Of a DNA stretch of 64,000 bases, positions 53,441 to 61,606 are shown piece after piece (within the stretch, counting starts at the first letter, position 1; every line of letters begins with the position of its first letter). The translations under genes were made by a program, and so were the position numbers. The notes beneath the pieces were generated by a model. It saw only the letters and a list, made by a program, of their open reading frames with translations, made no database searches and was not told where the DNA came from. The stretch is from Streptomyces sp. NBC_00820 (GTDB lineage Bacteria > Actinomycetota > Actinomycetes > Streptomycetales > Streptomycetaceae): assembly GCF_036347055.1 (NCBI RefSeq), contig NZ_CP108882.1, forward strand, positions 2,927,001-2,991,000, read 5' to 3'.

Positions 53441-54250
53441 TCACGGCCGCTGGCAGGTGGGGCACCAGAAGAGGTTGCGGGCGGCGAGGCCGGCGGTGCG
53501 GATCTCGTCGCCGCAGATGTGGCAGGGCCGGTCGGCCCGGCGGTAGACGTACACCTCGCCGCCGTGGTCGTCCACGCGGGGCGGGCGGCCCATGGCCTCG
53601 GGGGTGTGCGCGGGGCGGACGGTGTCGATACGGCCCAGGCGGACGCCTTCGCGCATCAGATCCGCCAGGTCGGTCCAGATCAGGTCCCACTCGGCGGGGG
53701 TGATGTCCCTGCCGGGGCGGTACGGGTCGATGCCGTGCCGGAAGAGGACTTCGGCGCGGTAGACGTTGCCGACGCCGGCGATGACCTTCTGGTCCATCAG
53801 CAGTGCGGCGATCGTCGTACGGCTGCGGCGGACGCGGGCATAGGCGGCGCCGGGGTCGGCGTCCTGGCGCAGCGGGTCGGGGCCGAGGCGCTCGTGCACG
53901 GCCCGCTTCTCGCCGTCCGTGATCAGGGCGCAGGTGGTGGGGCCGCGCAGGTCGACGTACGACGTCGCGTTCGCGAGGCGGAGCCGGACGGTGTCGGCCG
54001 GCGGGGGTGCGGGGGCCGGACCGAAGTCGACCTTGCCGAACAGGCCGAGGTGGATGTGGACCCAGTCGGCGTCCCGGAACCCCAGGAAGAGGTGTTTGCC
54101 GTGGGCCTCGGTGCGGGTGAGTTCCGCGCCGTTCAGGAGCCCGGCGGCATCCGAGAACTTGCCCTGGGGACTGGTGACGAGCGTGGGCGTGCCGGTGAAG
54201 CGGTCGGCGTAGTCCGACGCCAGCCTGTGGATCGTGTGCCCCTCCGGCAC
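53441..54250 (-). CDS. Fpg/Nei-family DNA glycosylase
   Basis: A 269-aa base-excision-repair glycosylase/AP lyase. It starts (M)PEGHTIHRLA with the catalytic Pro2 and Glu3 of the Nei type. The middle helix-two-turn-helix carries LLMDQKVIAGVGNVYRAEVL, and the C-terminal zinc finger has CHIC and CPTC (PCHICGDEI...FWCPTCQRP). The GTG start follows GGAGGAAAGG. It lies 29 nt after rpiB and is probably co-transcribed. Substrate preference (Nei2-like versus Fpg) is uncertain. Confidence 0.92.
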   Translation of the reverse strand: MPEGHTIHRLASDYADRFTGTPTLVTSPQGKFSDAAGLLNGAELTRTEAHGKHLFLGFRDADWVHIHLGLFGKVDFGPAPAPPPADTVRLRLANATSYVDLRGPTTCALITDGEKRAVHERLGPDPLRQDADPGAAYARVRRSRTTIAALLMDQKVIAGVGNVYRAEVLFRHGIDPYRPGRDITPAEWDLIWTDLADLMREGVRLGRIDTVRPAHTPEAMGRPPRVDDHGGEVYVYRRADRPCHICGDEIRTAGLAARNLFWCPTCQRP

Positions 54251-54279
54251 GGTGCCCTTTCCTCCAGTCCCCGAGGATG

Positions 54280-54768
54280 TCAGCCCTGCTGCGGGTGGTG
54301 CGCCGGGATGGGGGGCAGCTCGCCCGTCTTCTCGTAGTCCGCCAGCATGTCGATGCGGCGGATGTGGCGCTCGTCACCGGAGAACGGGGTGTTGAGGAAG
54401 ATCTCGACGAACTTCGTCGCCTCCTCCTGGGTGTGCATCCGGGCGCCCACGGCGACGACGTTGGCGTCGTTGTGCTGGCGGCCGAGTGCGGCGGTCTCCT
54501 CGCTCCAGGCCAGGGCCGCCCGAGCGCCCTTCACCTTGTTCGCGGCGATCTGCTCCCCGTTGCCGGAGCCGCCGATCACGATGGCGAGGGAGCCGGGGTC
54601 CGCCACCGTGCCCTCGGCGGCGCGCAGGCAGAACGGCGGGTAGTCGTCCTGGGCGTCGTAGATGTGGGGCCCGCAGTCGACGGGCTCGTGCCCCGCCGCC
54701 TTGAGCCATTCGACGAGGTGGTTCTTGAGTTCGTAGCCCGCATGGTCGGAGCCGAGATACACGCGCAT
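54280..54768 (-). CDS. rpiB: ribose-5-phosphate isomerase B
   Basis: RpiB interconverts ribose-5-phosphate and ribulose-5-phosphate. The 162-aa protein starts MRVYLGSDHAGYELKNHLVE and carries GGSGNGEQIAANK, the actinobacterial version in which Glu (not Cys) is the catalytic base, as in the mycobacterial enzyme. RMHTQEEATKFVEIFL closes the active site. The ATG at 54768 is chosen from homology; an open frame to 54825 adds no conserved residues. Ribulose-5-phosphate is also the likely precursor for the CDP-ribitol enzyme near 12-13.6 kb. Confidence 0.95.
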   Translation of the reverse strand: MRVYLGSDHAGYELKNHLVEWLKAAGHEPVDCGPHIYDAQDDYPPFCLRAAEGTVADPGSLAIVIGGSGNGEQIAANKVKGARAALAWSEETAALGRQHNDANVVAVGARMHTQEEATKFVEIFLNTPFSGDERHIRRIDMLADYEKTGELPPIPAHHPQQG

Positions 54769-54918
54769 GGGACGAGTGTGACACGCCCGCACAGGGCGGG
54801 CAGCTTCGGGTATCGACCCTGACAAATGTGACGTACACCATAGAACCTGAGGGAAACCTCAAGTAACAATCCGGAATCAGAGGTTCCCGAATTCGATCCC
54901 CTCGGATTCACTGGACCG

Positions 54919-54940
54919 CCTCGCACACCGCTGTGCGAGG
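54919..54940 (+). promoter_or_regulatory. hairpin upstream of amino-acid permease
   Basis: CCTCGCACA-CCGC-TGTGCGAGG, a 9-bp stem, lies about 85 nt before the permease start. It is in a 256-bp divergent region that also holds the rpiB promoter. It may lie in the 5' leader or be an operator. Confidence 0.4.
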
Positions 54941-55024
54941 TCTCGTACTTAGCGTCCCCCTCCGCACCAGGACGGGCCCGCTCGTACGAGGTACGCACCA
55001 CCGGCGCAAAGGAAATCCGTCCCC

Positions 55025-56452
55025 ATGACCCCTGGTTCCGGACTTCAAGCAGGCCTCAAAAATCGTCACCTGTCGATGATCGCCATCGGTGGTGTGATCG
55101 GTGCCGGACTCTTCGTCGGCTCCAGCTCGGGCATCGCCACGGCGGGCCCCGGCATCCTGCTGTCGTACGCCCTCGTCGGCACCCTCGTCGTCCTCGTCAT
55201 GCGCATGCTCGGCGAGATGTCCGCCGCCAACCCGACCTCCGGGTCCTTCTCCGCGCACGCCGACCGTGCCCTCGGCCGCTGGGCCGGGTTCTCCATCGGC
55301 TGGCTGTACTGGTTCTTCTGGGTCGTCGTGCTCGCCGTGGAGGCGACCGCCGGCGCCAAGATCCTCGAGGGCTGGATACCGGCCGTCCCGCAGTGGGGCT
55401 GGGCCCTGATCGTGATGGCCGTCCTGACGGCCACGAACCTGGTCTCCGTCGGCTCCTACGGCGAGTTCGAGTTCTGGTTCGCGGGCATCAAGGTCGTGGC
55501 GATCGGCGCGTTCATCGTCGTCGGTGCGCTGGCCGTCTTCGGCGTCCTGCCGGGCGCGCACAGCGACAAGGCGGGCGTCAGCAACCTGACCGCCCACGGC
55601 GGCTTCCTGCCGCACGGTCCCGGCGCGATCCTGACCGGTGTGCTGCTGGTCGTCTTCTCCTTCATGGGCAGCGAGATCGCCACCCTGGCGGCCGGCGAGT
55701 CGGAGAACCCGCAGCGCGCGGTCACCAAGTCGACCAACAGCATCATCTGGCGTATCGGCGTCTTCTACCTGGGCTCGATCCTCGTCGTGGTCTGCCTGCT
55801 GCCGTGGAACGACCCGTCCATCGCCACGCAGGGCTCGTACGTCGCCGCGCTGAACTCGCTGAACATCCCGCACGCCGGCGAGATCATGAACTTCATCGTG
55901 CTGACCTCGGTGCTGTCCTGCCTCAACTCCGGCCTGTACACGGCCTCCCGGATGGCGTTCTCGCTCGGCCAGCGCGGTGACGCGCCGAAGGCCTTCGCGC
56001 GGACCAACGCCCGCGGTGTGCCGATGGCGGCGATCCTCGCCTCCGTCCTCTTCGGCTTCCTCGCCGTCTTCTTCAACTACGAGTTCCCGGACACCGTCTT
56101 CCTCTTCCTGGTCAACTCCAGCGGCGCGGTGGCCCTGTTCGTGTGGCTGGTGATCTGCTTCTCGCAGCTGCGCATGCGGCGGATCATCCAGAAGGAGGCC
56201 CCGGAGAAGCTCGTCGTGAAGATGTGGCTGTACCCGTACCTGACCTGGGCCACGGCCGCGCTGATCGTCTTCGTCCTCGGCTACATGCTGACCGACACGA
56301 AGGGCGAGAGCAGTGGTCGTACGACCGTGCTGCTGTCGCTCGGCGTGGCCGCCGCGGTGATCATCACCTCCCTGATCAAGGAGAAGGTCGCCGCGAAGAA
56401 GCGCCCGGCTGCCGCCGTGGAGGACCAGGCCGACAAGGTCTCCGTCGGCTGA
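55025..56452 (+). CDS. amino-acid permease (APC superfamily, AAT type)
   Basis: A 475-aa proton-coupled transporter with 12 predicted helices. The family signature near the start is LKNRHLSMIAIGGVIGAGLF, and GEMSAANPTSGSFSAHADRA and FSFMGSEIATLAAGESENP follow. The protein ends in a charged cytoplasmic tail. AAAGGAA precedes the ATG at 55025. Relatives carry GABA, proline or aromatic amino acids; the substrate is not readable. It is clearly paralogous to the permease at 57.7 kb. Confidence 0.92.
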   Translation: MTPGSGLQAGLKNRHLSMIAIGGVIGAGLFVGSSSGIATAGPGILLSYALVGTLVVLVMRMLGEMSAANPTSGSFSAHADRALGRWAGFSIGWLYWFFWVVVLAVEATAGAKILEGWIPAVPQWGWALIVMAVLTATNLVSVGSYGEFEFWFAGIKVVAIGAFIVVGALAVFGVLPGAHSDKAGVSNLTAHGGFLPHGPGAILTGVLLVVFSFMGSEIATLAAGESENPQRAVTKSTNSIIWRIGVFYLGSILVVVCLLPWNDPSIATQGSYVAALNSLNIPHAGEIMNFIVLTSVLSCLNSGLYTASRMAFSLGQRGDAPKAFARTNARGVPMAAILASVLFGFLAVFFNYEFPDTVFLFLVNSSGAVALFVWLVICFSQLRMRRIIQKEAPEKLVVKMWLYPYLTWATAALIVFVLGYMLTDTKGESSGRTTVLLSLGVAAAVIITSLIKEKVAAKKRPAAAVEDQADKVSVG

Positions 56453-56488
56453 GCCGTCGCCCGGCCACGTGAGACACGTGAGCCACAT

Positions 56489-56528
56489 GAGAGGGGAGGG
56501 AGCCCGGAAACGGGCTCCCTCCCCTCTC
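56489..56528 (+). terminator. terminator of first permease, GAAA loop
   Basis: A perfect 18-bp stem (GAGAGGGGAGGGAGCCCG) closed by a GAAA tetraloop lies 36 nt after the stop codon. Confidence 0.9.
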
Positions 56529-56581
56529 GCACGTCCCGGGCGCCGCGACCCTGGCCCCCGTCGGCCGGCGCCGGAATCCGG

Positions 56582-56628
56582 GCATGGGGCACGGCAAGGG
56601 GCACCGCATGGGGCACGGCAAGGGGCAC
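56582..56628. repeat. two-copy 23-bp direct repeat
   Basis: GCATGGGGCACGGCAAGGGG plus CAC occurs twice with one base between. It lies between two terminators in the ~390-bp gap between the first permease and bioY; the rest is GC-rich with no gene. Confidence 0.8.
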
Positions 56629-56774
56629 GTTCACGTGGACGCCAGGCACCCGGCATCCTGCATCCGGCCCCCGCGCCTCCAATCCCCCGCGCCCCCCGAT
56701 CCCCGATCCCCCGCACCCCCGCGAAGTGCGCCACGAGGGTGCGGCCCCGCACGGCTCACACCGCGCTCCGGCCG

Positions 56775-56826
56775 GACATGACGGTGGGGCGGGCGCCGTT
56801 CCCGGCACCCGCCCCACCGTCATGTC
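56775..56826 (-). terminator. bioY terminator
   Basis: A 19-bp perfect stem (GACATGACGGTGGGGCGGG) with a partly paired loop lies 14 nt past the bioY stop. Confidence 0.88.
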
Positions 56827-56840
56827 ATGTCTCGGAAGCG

Positions 56841-57419
56841 TCAGCGCTTGCCGACGAGCTTCCAGGCGGTGGGCAGCGCGCCCATCGCCAGGGCGGCCTT
56901 CACGGCGTCGCCGATGAGGAACGGCACGAGGCCGGCCGCGACGGCCTGGGACGCCGACATGTGCGCGGAGAGGGCCAGGTAGGGGACGCCGACGGCGTAG
57001 ATGACCGCCTCGCCGAGGACCATCGCGCCGGCCATGCGCAGCGGGGAGCGGTCGGCGCCGCGACGGGCGAGAGCGCCCACGGCGGCGGAGGCCAGCAGCA
57101 TGCCGAGGATGTAGCCGAAGGACACGCCGGCACCCGAGGTGCCGCCCGCGAACCACGGCACGCCGGCGATGCCGGCCACGGCGTACAGGGCGAGGGAGAG
57201 GAAGCCGCGGCGGGCGCCGAGCGTCGTGCCGACGAGCAGCGCGGCGAAGGTCTGACCGGTCACCGGCACCGGGGAGCCGGGCACCTGCACCGACAGCTGG
57301 GCCGCGAGGCCGGTGAGGGCGGCGCCGCCGAGCACGAGGGCCACGTCGCGCACGCGGGACGCGGGAAGGAGGTCGGCAAGGACGGCACCGGGGCGGGCGG
57401 TGACGGTGGCGGTGCTCAT
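56841..57419 (-). CDS. bioY: biotin transporter BioY
   Basis: A 192-aa membrane substrate-binding (S) component of an ECF-type biotin transporter, about six helices. VPGSPVPVTGQTFAALLVGT and YAVAGIAGVPWFAGGTSG carry the family's substrate motifs, and GYILGMLLASAAVGALARRG follows. No bioM/bioN genes are adjacent, so it may work alone or with a shared energising module. The ATG at 57419 follows GGAG at 5 nt. It is divergent from the second permease. Confidence 0.94.
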   Translation of the reverse strand: MSTATVTARPGAVLADLLPASRVRDVALVLGGAALTGLAAQLSVQVPGSPVPVTGQTFAALLVGTTLGARRGFLSLALYAVAGIAGVPWFAGGTSGAGVSFGYILGMLLASAAVGALARRGADRSPLRMAGAMVLGEAVIYAVGVPYLALSAHMSASQAVAAGLVPFLIGDAVKAALAMGALPTAWKLVGKR

Positions 57420-57701
57420 GTGGACTCCGCAAGTGTGGGCACAGGGGGACACGTTGACGCTATACCGGTGCGCGCACGCTGATCACCGTCAGCGATCGAC
57501 AAAGGCGGAGACGACGGCTTGGTCGGCTTCATACAAAGATCCCTGGTCACACCGGGCGGGAAGTGATACCCGTCACTGCGGACGGGAGGCCTCCCGCACG
57601 TCGGCGCGGCGGGCGCGTGACTGTAGGTACCCTCCAAACAGGCCTTGCGCCCCGTTCCTCGGCCGCCCCTGCCCGTCTACCGCACTGGACCAGCCGCGCC
57701 C

Positions 57702-59090
57702 ATGCCCAGCACCACCGCTCCCGTCGAGACTCCCCGGCAGCAACGGGAGGGCACCGCCCTCTCCTCCGGCCTCAAACAGCGCCACCTGTCGATGATGGCC
57801 CTGGCCGGCGTGATCGGCGCGGGCCTGTTCGTCGGCTCCGGCGCGGGTATCGCCGCCGCCGGCCCCTCGATCGTCCTCGCCTACACCCTCTCCGGCCTCC
57901 TCGTGATGCTCGTGATGCGGATGCTCGGCGAGATGTCGGCGGCCTATCCGTCGTCGGGTTCCTTCTCCGCGCACGCCGGACGGGCGATCGGTCCGTGGGC
58001 CGGCTTCGCCACCGGCTGGTCCTTCTGGATCCTGCAGTGCACCGTGGTCGGCCTGGAGGGCATCGGCGCCGCGCACATCGTCACCGGCTGGCTGCCCGGC
58101 ACCCCGCAGTGGATGTGGGTGGCCCTCTTCATGGCCGTCTTCTGCGGCACGAACCTGGCCGCCGTGAAGAACTTCGGCGAGTTCGAGTTCTGGTTCGCCG
58201 CGCTGAAGGTGGGCGCGATCGTGCTCTTCCTGGCCCTGGGCGCGCTGGCCATCGCCGGTGTCCTGCCGGGCACGGACGCGCCCGGCGCGTCGAACCTGAC
58301 CGACTTCCTGCCCCACGGCGGCCAGGGCCTGGTGATCGGCATACTCGCCTCGGTGTTCGCGTACGGCGGCCTGGAGACGGTCACCATCGCGGCGGCGGAG
58401 TCGGAGAACCCGGCACAGGCCGTGGCGAAGGCCGCCCGCACCGCGATGTGGCGCATCGCGCTGTTCTACATCGGTTCGATGGCGGTCGTCGTCACGCTCG
58501 TCCCGTGGAACTCCGAGGAGGTCGTCGAGAAGGGCCCGTACGTCGCCACCCTCGACCACCTGGGCATCCCCGGTGCCGGTCAGCTCATGAACGTGGTGGT
58601 GCTGGCGGCCCTGCTGTCGGCGATGAACGCCAACATCTACGGCGGCTCGCGCGTCGCGTACTCCCTGGTCGAGCGCGGTCAGGGACCGAAGGCACTGGGC
58701 CGGGTGACCGGAGGCGTCCCGCGCACCGCGGTCCTCGTCTCCTCCGCCGTCGGCTTCTGCTGCGTGCTGCTCAGCTACTGGCGGCCGAAGGACATCTTCC
58801 CCTGGCTGCTGAACGTGATCGGCGCGGTCACCCTCGTCATCTGGATCGTGATCGCGGTCTCCCAGCTGGTGCTGCGCCGCCGCCTGGAGCGGGAGGAGCC
58901 CGAGCGGCTGGTCGTACGGATGTGGGCGTTCCCGGTCCTCACCTGGGTGGCGCTGGCCGGCATGGCCGCGGTCTTCGTCCTGATGGCCCGCCAGCCGGAC
59001 ACCCGCGTGCAGCTGTACTCGAGCGGCGCGACGACCCTGTTCCTGGCCGTCGTCGGATACCTCTGGCAGCGGGCACGTGCCCGGCGCTGA
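57702..59090 (+). CDS. amino-acid permease, paralogue of the one at 55 kb
   Basis: A 462-aa APC-superfamily transporter with 12 helices. The start signature LKQRHLSMMALAGVIGAGLF and GEMSAAYPSSGSFSAHAGRA are nearly the same as in the paralogue. An N-terminal Thr/Pro/Gln-rich stretch precedes the first helix. I use the ATG at 57702; no strong ribosome site is visible, and an upstream frame to 57645 is open. The substrate is not readable. A terminator follows directly. Confidence 0.92.
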   Translation: MPSTTAPVETPRQQREGTALSSGLKQRHLSMMALAGVIGAGLFVGSGAGIAAAGPSIVLAYTLSGLLVMLVMRMLGEMSAAYPSSGSFSAHAGRAIGPWAGFATGWSFWILQCTVVGLEGIGAAHIVTGWLPGTPQWMWVALFMAVFCGTNLAAVKNFGEFEFWFAALKVGAIVLFLALGALAIAGVLPGTDAPGASNLTDFLPHGGQGLVIGILASVFAYGGLETVTIAAAESENPAQAVAKAARTAMWRIALFYIGSMAVVVTLVPWNSEEVVEKGPYVATLDHLGIPGAGQLMNVVVLAALLSAMNANIYGGSRVAYSLVERGQGPKALGRVTGGVPRTAVLVSSAVGFCCVLLSYWRPKDIFPWLLNVIGAVTLVIWIVIAVSQLVLRRRLEREEPERLVVRMWAFPVLTWVALAGMAAVFVLMARQPDTRVQLYSSGATTLFLAVVGYLWQRARARR

Positions 59091-59113
59091 CCCGCGCCAC
59101 CCCCGCTCGACAC

Positions 59114-59146
59114 GAAGGCCCCCACGGACGACACGTGGGGGCCTTC
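59114..59146. terminator. bidirectional terminator
   Basis: A perfect 13-bp stem (GAAGGCCCCCACG) with a 7-nt loop lies between the second permease and the convergent phosphatase gene. Confidence 0.88.
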
Positions 59147-59148
59147 CC

Positions 59149-59763
59149 TCATGCGCAGGGCACGTTGAGGGAGAGCAGCGCGGTCTGTTCCCCGGTGATC
59201 CTGATCTCGGTGACGGCCGCGTTGGCCAGGCGTGGCAGGACACGGCGGTACTCGGCGAGCGGGATGTGCAGGAGGGAGCAGAGGGTCAGGCGCAGGAGGG
59301 TGTTGTGGGCGACGACCAGAACCCGCTCTCCGGGGTGCGCGGCGGCGATCCGGCGCAGGGCGGCCGTCCCCCGCCGGGCCGCCGCCGTGGGGTCCTCGGC
59401 GCCGGGGAAGGGGTGGGCCACCGGGTCGGCGCGGAAGGCCTCCGCCGCCTGCGGGTGCTCCGCCCCGAACTCGGCGAGGGTGCGGCCCTCCACCACCCCG
59501 AAGTCGCATTCCCGCAGGTCGTTTTCGCGGTGCGGGGTGAGGTCCAGGGCGCGGCAGGCGGGCTCGGCGGTGATGACCGCCCGTGACACCGGCGAGGTCC
59601 AGATCGCGTCCACGGGGTGGGCGGCCACCCAGCGGCCGAGCGCCTCGGCCTGGGTGCGCCCGGTGTCGGTGAGGGCGACATCGCTCACCCCCGCGTACCG
59701 GTTCTCGGCATGCCAGACGGTCTGGCCGTGACGGGCGAGCAGGAGCGTGGTCGGCTTGGCCAT
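59149..59763 (-). CDS. histidine phosphatase family protein
   Basis: A 204-aa enzyme of the phosphoglycerate-mutase-like histidine phosphatase family. LLLARHGQTVWHAENRYAG holds the catalytic RHG (His12), the second arginine and glutamate lie in TSPVSRAVITAE and ECDFGVVEGRTL, and VVAHNTLLRL carries the second catalytic His. The substrate is not evident (cobamide, phosphoglycerate or sugar phosphates are options). Its gene is downstream, on the same strand, of the FGGY kinase gene, with a repeat-filled gap between. Confidence 0.92.
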   Translation of the reverse strand: MAKPTTLLLARHGQTVWHAENRYAGVSDVALTDTGRTQAEALGRWVAAHPVDAIWTSPVSRAVITAEPACRALDLTPHRENDLRECDFGVVEGRTLAEFGAEHPQAAEAFRADPVAHPFPGAEDPTAAARRGTAALRRIAAAHPGERVLVVAHNTLLRLTLCSLLHIPLAEYRRVLPRLANAAVTEIRITGEQTALLSLNVPCA

Positions 59764-59865
59764 GGGGGCAGTATCCCGGGTTCCGGGTCCTGGCGGGCCG
59801 GAGTCGCCCGCGTGAGCCGGTACCGACCGCGTGGACCGGTGCCACCCACGTGAGCCGGTATCGCC

Positions 59866-59942
59866 CGCGTCGGGCGTGCGGGGTCGCGTCGGGCGTGCGG
59901 GGGTCGCGTCGGGCGTGCGGGGTCGCGTGGGGCGTGCGGGGG
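59866..59942. repeat. four-unit ~20-bp tandem repeat
   Basis: Units of TCGCGTCGGGCGTGCGGGG, with small changes, follow each other in the 226-bp gap between the phosphatase and the FGGY kinase gene. A looser GTGAGCCGGTA repeat precedes them. Confidence 0.75.
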
Positions 59943-59989
59943 CCCGGGGGCGAGCCGGCCGTACCCGCTGCCCGGCCCCGCCCGGAGCC

Positions 59990-61429
59990 TCAGTCCGGCT
60001 CCCCCTGCCGGAGCCGGTCCCGTGCGTGTGCCGCCACCGGGCCCGGCAGCCACCCCCGGGACTCCAGCTCCCCCACCAGCCGGGCGTACGGCTCGGCGAA
60101 GCGGGCCGTGCGGGTGGGGCGGGGTTCGACGGTCGTGCCCGGGCCGGTCATCGCGCGGGCCGCGGCGGCCAGCGTGGGCGCGGCGCCGGTGCCGTGCGCG
60201 GCCAGGACCGCCATGCCCAGGGCGGGTTCCGTCTGCCGGGGCACTCTGACCGGGCGGCCGAGGACGTCGGCGCGAAGCTGGGTCCAGTAGGGGCTGCGGG
60301 CCGCGCCGCCGGTGAAGGTGAGGGGGCCGTCGAGAGGGGCGCCGAGGTGGTGGAGGTAGTCCAGGCAGAGGCGTTCGGTGAAAGCGACGCCCTGGAGGAG
60401 GGCCGCCCAGAGGTCGGCGTCCGAGGCCGGGTCGCCGAGGAGCAGGGAGGTCGCCTGCGGGGCGCGGAAGGGGAAGCGTTCGCCCGGTGAGACCAGGGGG
60501 TAGGCGATCGCGCCCGAGGGCTCGAAGGCGGCGGCCGCGGCGTCCAGCGCGGCCGCGTCGGCTCCCGGGAAGCGGGCCGTGAGGACTCCGGCGCCCACGC
60601 TGGAGGCGCCGCCGGGCAGCCAGGTGCCGTCCGGGGCACGGTGGTTGTAGACCACGCCGGCCGGATCGCGTACCGGCTCGGCGGCGGCACCCTTCAGCAC
60701 CAGGGTCGTCCCGAGGACGGAGTTCCAGGCGCCCTCGCGCAGCGCCCCGGAGGCGATCTGGGCCGCGCAGCCGTCCGTCATGCCCGCGATGACGGGGGTG
60801 CCCGCGGGGATGCCGGTGGCGTCGGCGGCGGCCGGGCAGACCTCGCCGAGCCGGGTGCCGGGGCGGACGACGTCCGGGAGGGTGCCCTCGGGAAGCCCGG
60901 TGAGGCCGGGCCAGCGGTCGCGCTCGACGTCGTACGCCGTCTTCAGGGCGTGGCTGGAGTCGGCGGGCACGGGCCGGCCGACGAGCCGGGCGTTGATCAC
61001 GTCGGGCTGGTGCAGGAGGCGGCCGGGGCCGTGGTGGTCGGTGAGCCAGCGCGCCTTGGGCAGCGCCCAGCTGTCCTGCACCTCGACTCCGGCCGCGCGC
61101 AGGCCCGCCGCCTCGGCCGCCGCCCGGCCGTCGTCGTACATGAGCGCGGGGGTCGTCGGCCGGCCGGAGGCGTCGGCGAGCAGGACCGTCCCGGAGGTCC
61201 CGCACACCGCGAGGCCGCCCACCCGCGCCCGCGTGTCCCGCAGCGCGCCCCGGCAGGCCACGCACACCGCCTCCCACCACTCCCCCGGGTCCTGTTCGTG
61301 CCGCGCGCCCTCCCGCCGGTCGCGCCGCAGGGGTGCCGAGCCGCTGCCCACGACAGTCCCGTCGGCCGTCACGAGCAGGGCGCGCACCCCCTGGGTGCCG
61401 AGGTCGATCCCGAGCCACGCCAACGCCAT
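59990..61429 (-). CDS. FGGY-family carbohydrate kinase (xylulokinase-like)
   Basis: A 479-aa sugar kinase. The N-terminal phosphate-binding WLGIDLGTQGVRALLV, the VCGTSGT loop, GMTDGCAAQIASGAL and the C-terminal adenine motif FTGGAARSPYWTQLRADVLG are typical of xylulokinase/ribulokinase relatives. The ATG at 61429 has GGGAGG four bases upstream. It is divergent from an ABC sugar transporter, so it should phosphorylate the sugar or polyol that this transporter brings in; the identity is open. Confidence 0.92.
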   Translation of the reverse strand: MALAWLGIDLGTQGVRALLVTADGTVVGSGSAPLRRDRREGARHEQDPGEWWEAVCVACRGALRDTRARVGGLAVCGTSGTVLLADASGRPTTPALMYDDGRAAAEAAGLRAAGVEVQDSWALPKARWLTDHHGPGRLLHQPDVINARLVGRPVPADSSHALKTAYDVERDRWPGLTGLPEGTLPDVVRPGTRLGEVCPAAADATGIPAGTPVIAGMTDGCAAQIASGALREGAWNSVLGTTLVLKGAAAEPVRDPAGVVYNHRAPDGTWLPGGASSVGAGVLTARFPGADAAALDAAAAAFEPSGAIAYPLVSPGERFPFRAPQATSLLLGDPASDADLWAALLQGVAFTERLCLDYLHHLGAPLDGPLTFTGGAARSPYWTQLRADVLGRPVRVPRQTEPALGMAVLAAHGTGAAPTLAAAARAMTGPGTTVEPRPTRTARFAEPYARLVGELESRGWLPGPVAAHARDRLRQGEPD

Positions 61430-61606
61430 CACGCCTCCCGCACTTCGCGACCGGCCATGTGAACTTCCCACGCTCCTCCGAGATTTTCCCCTGATTTCCC
61501 CGTGCGCAAGGGATTGACGGCCAACCTTCGCCGTTCCACCCTCTGTTGTCGAGTCGCTTCATCGTGTTAACCCCGCCCGGCCCCACCGCCCCACCGGAGG
61601 TCACGG

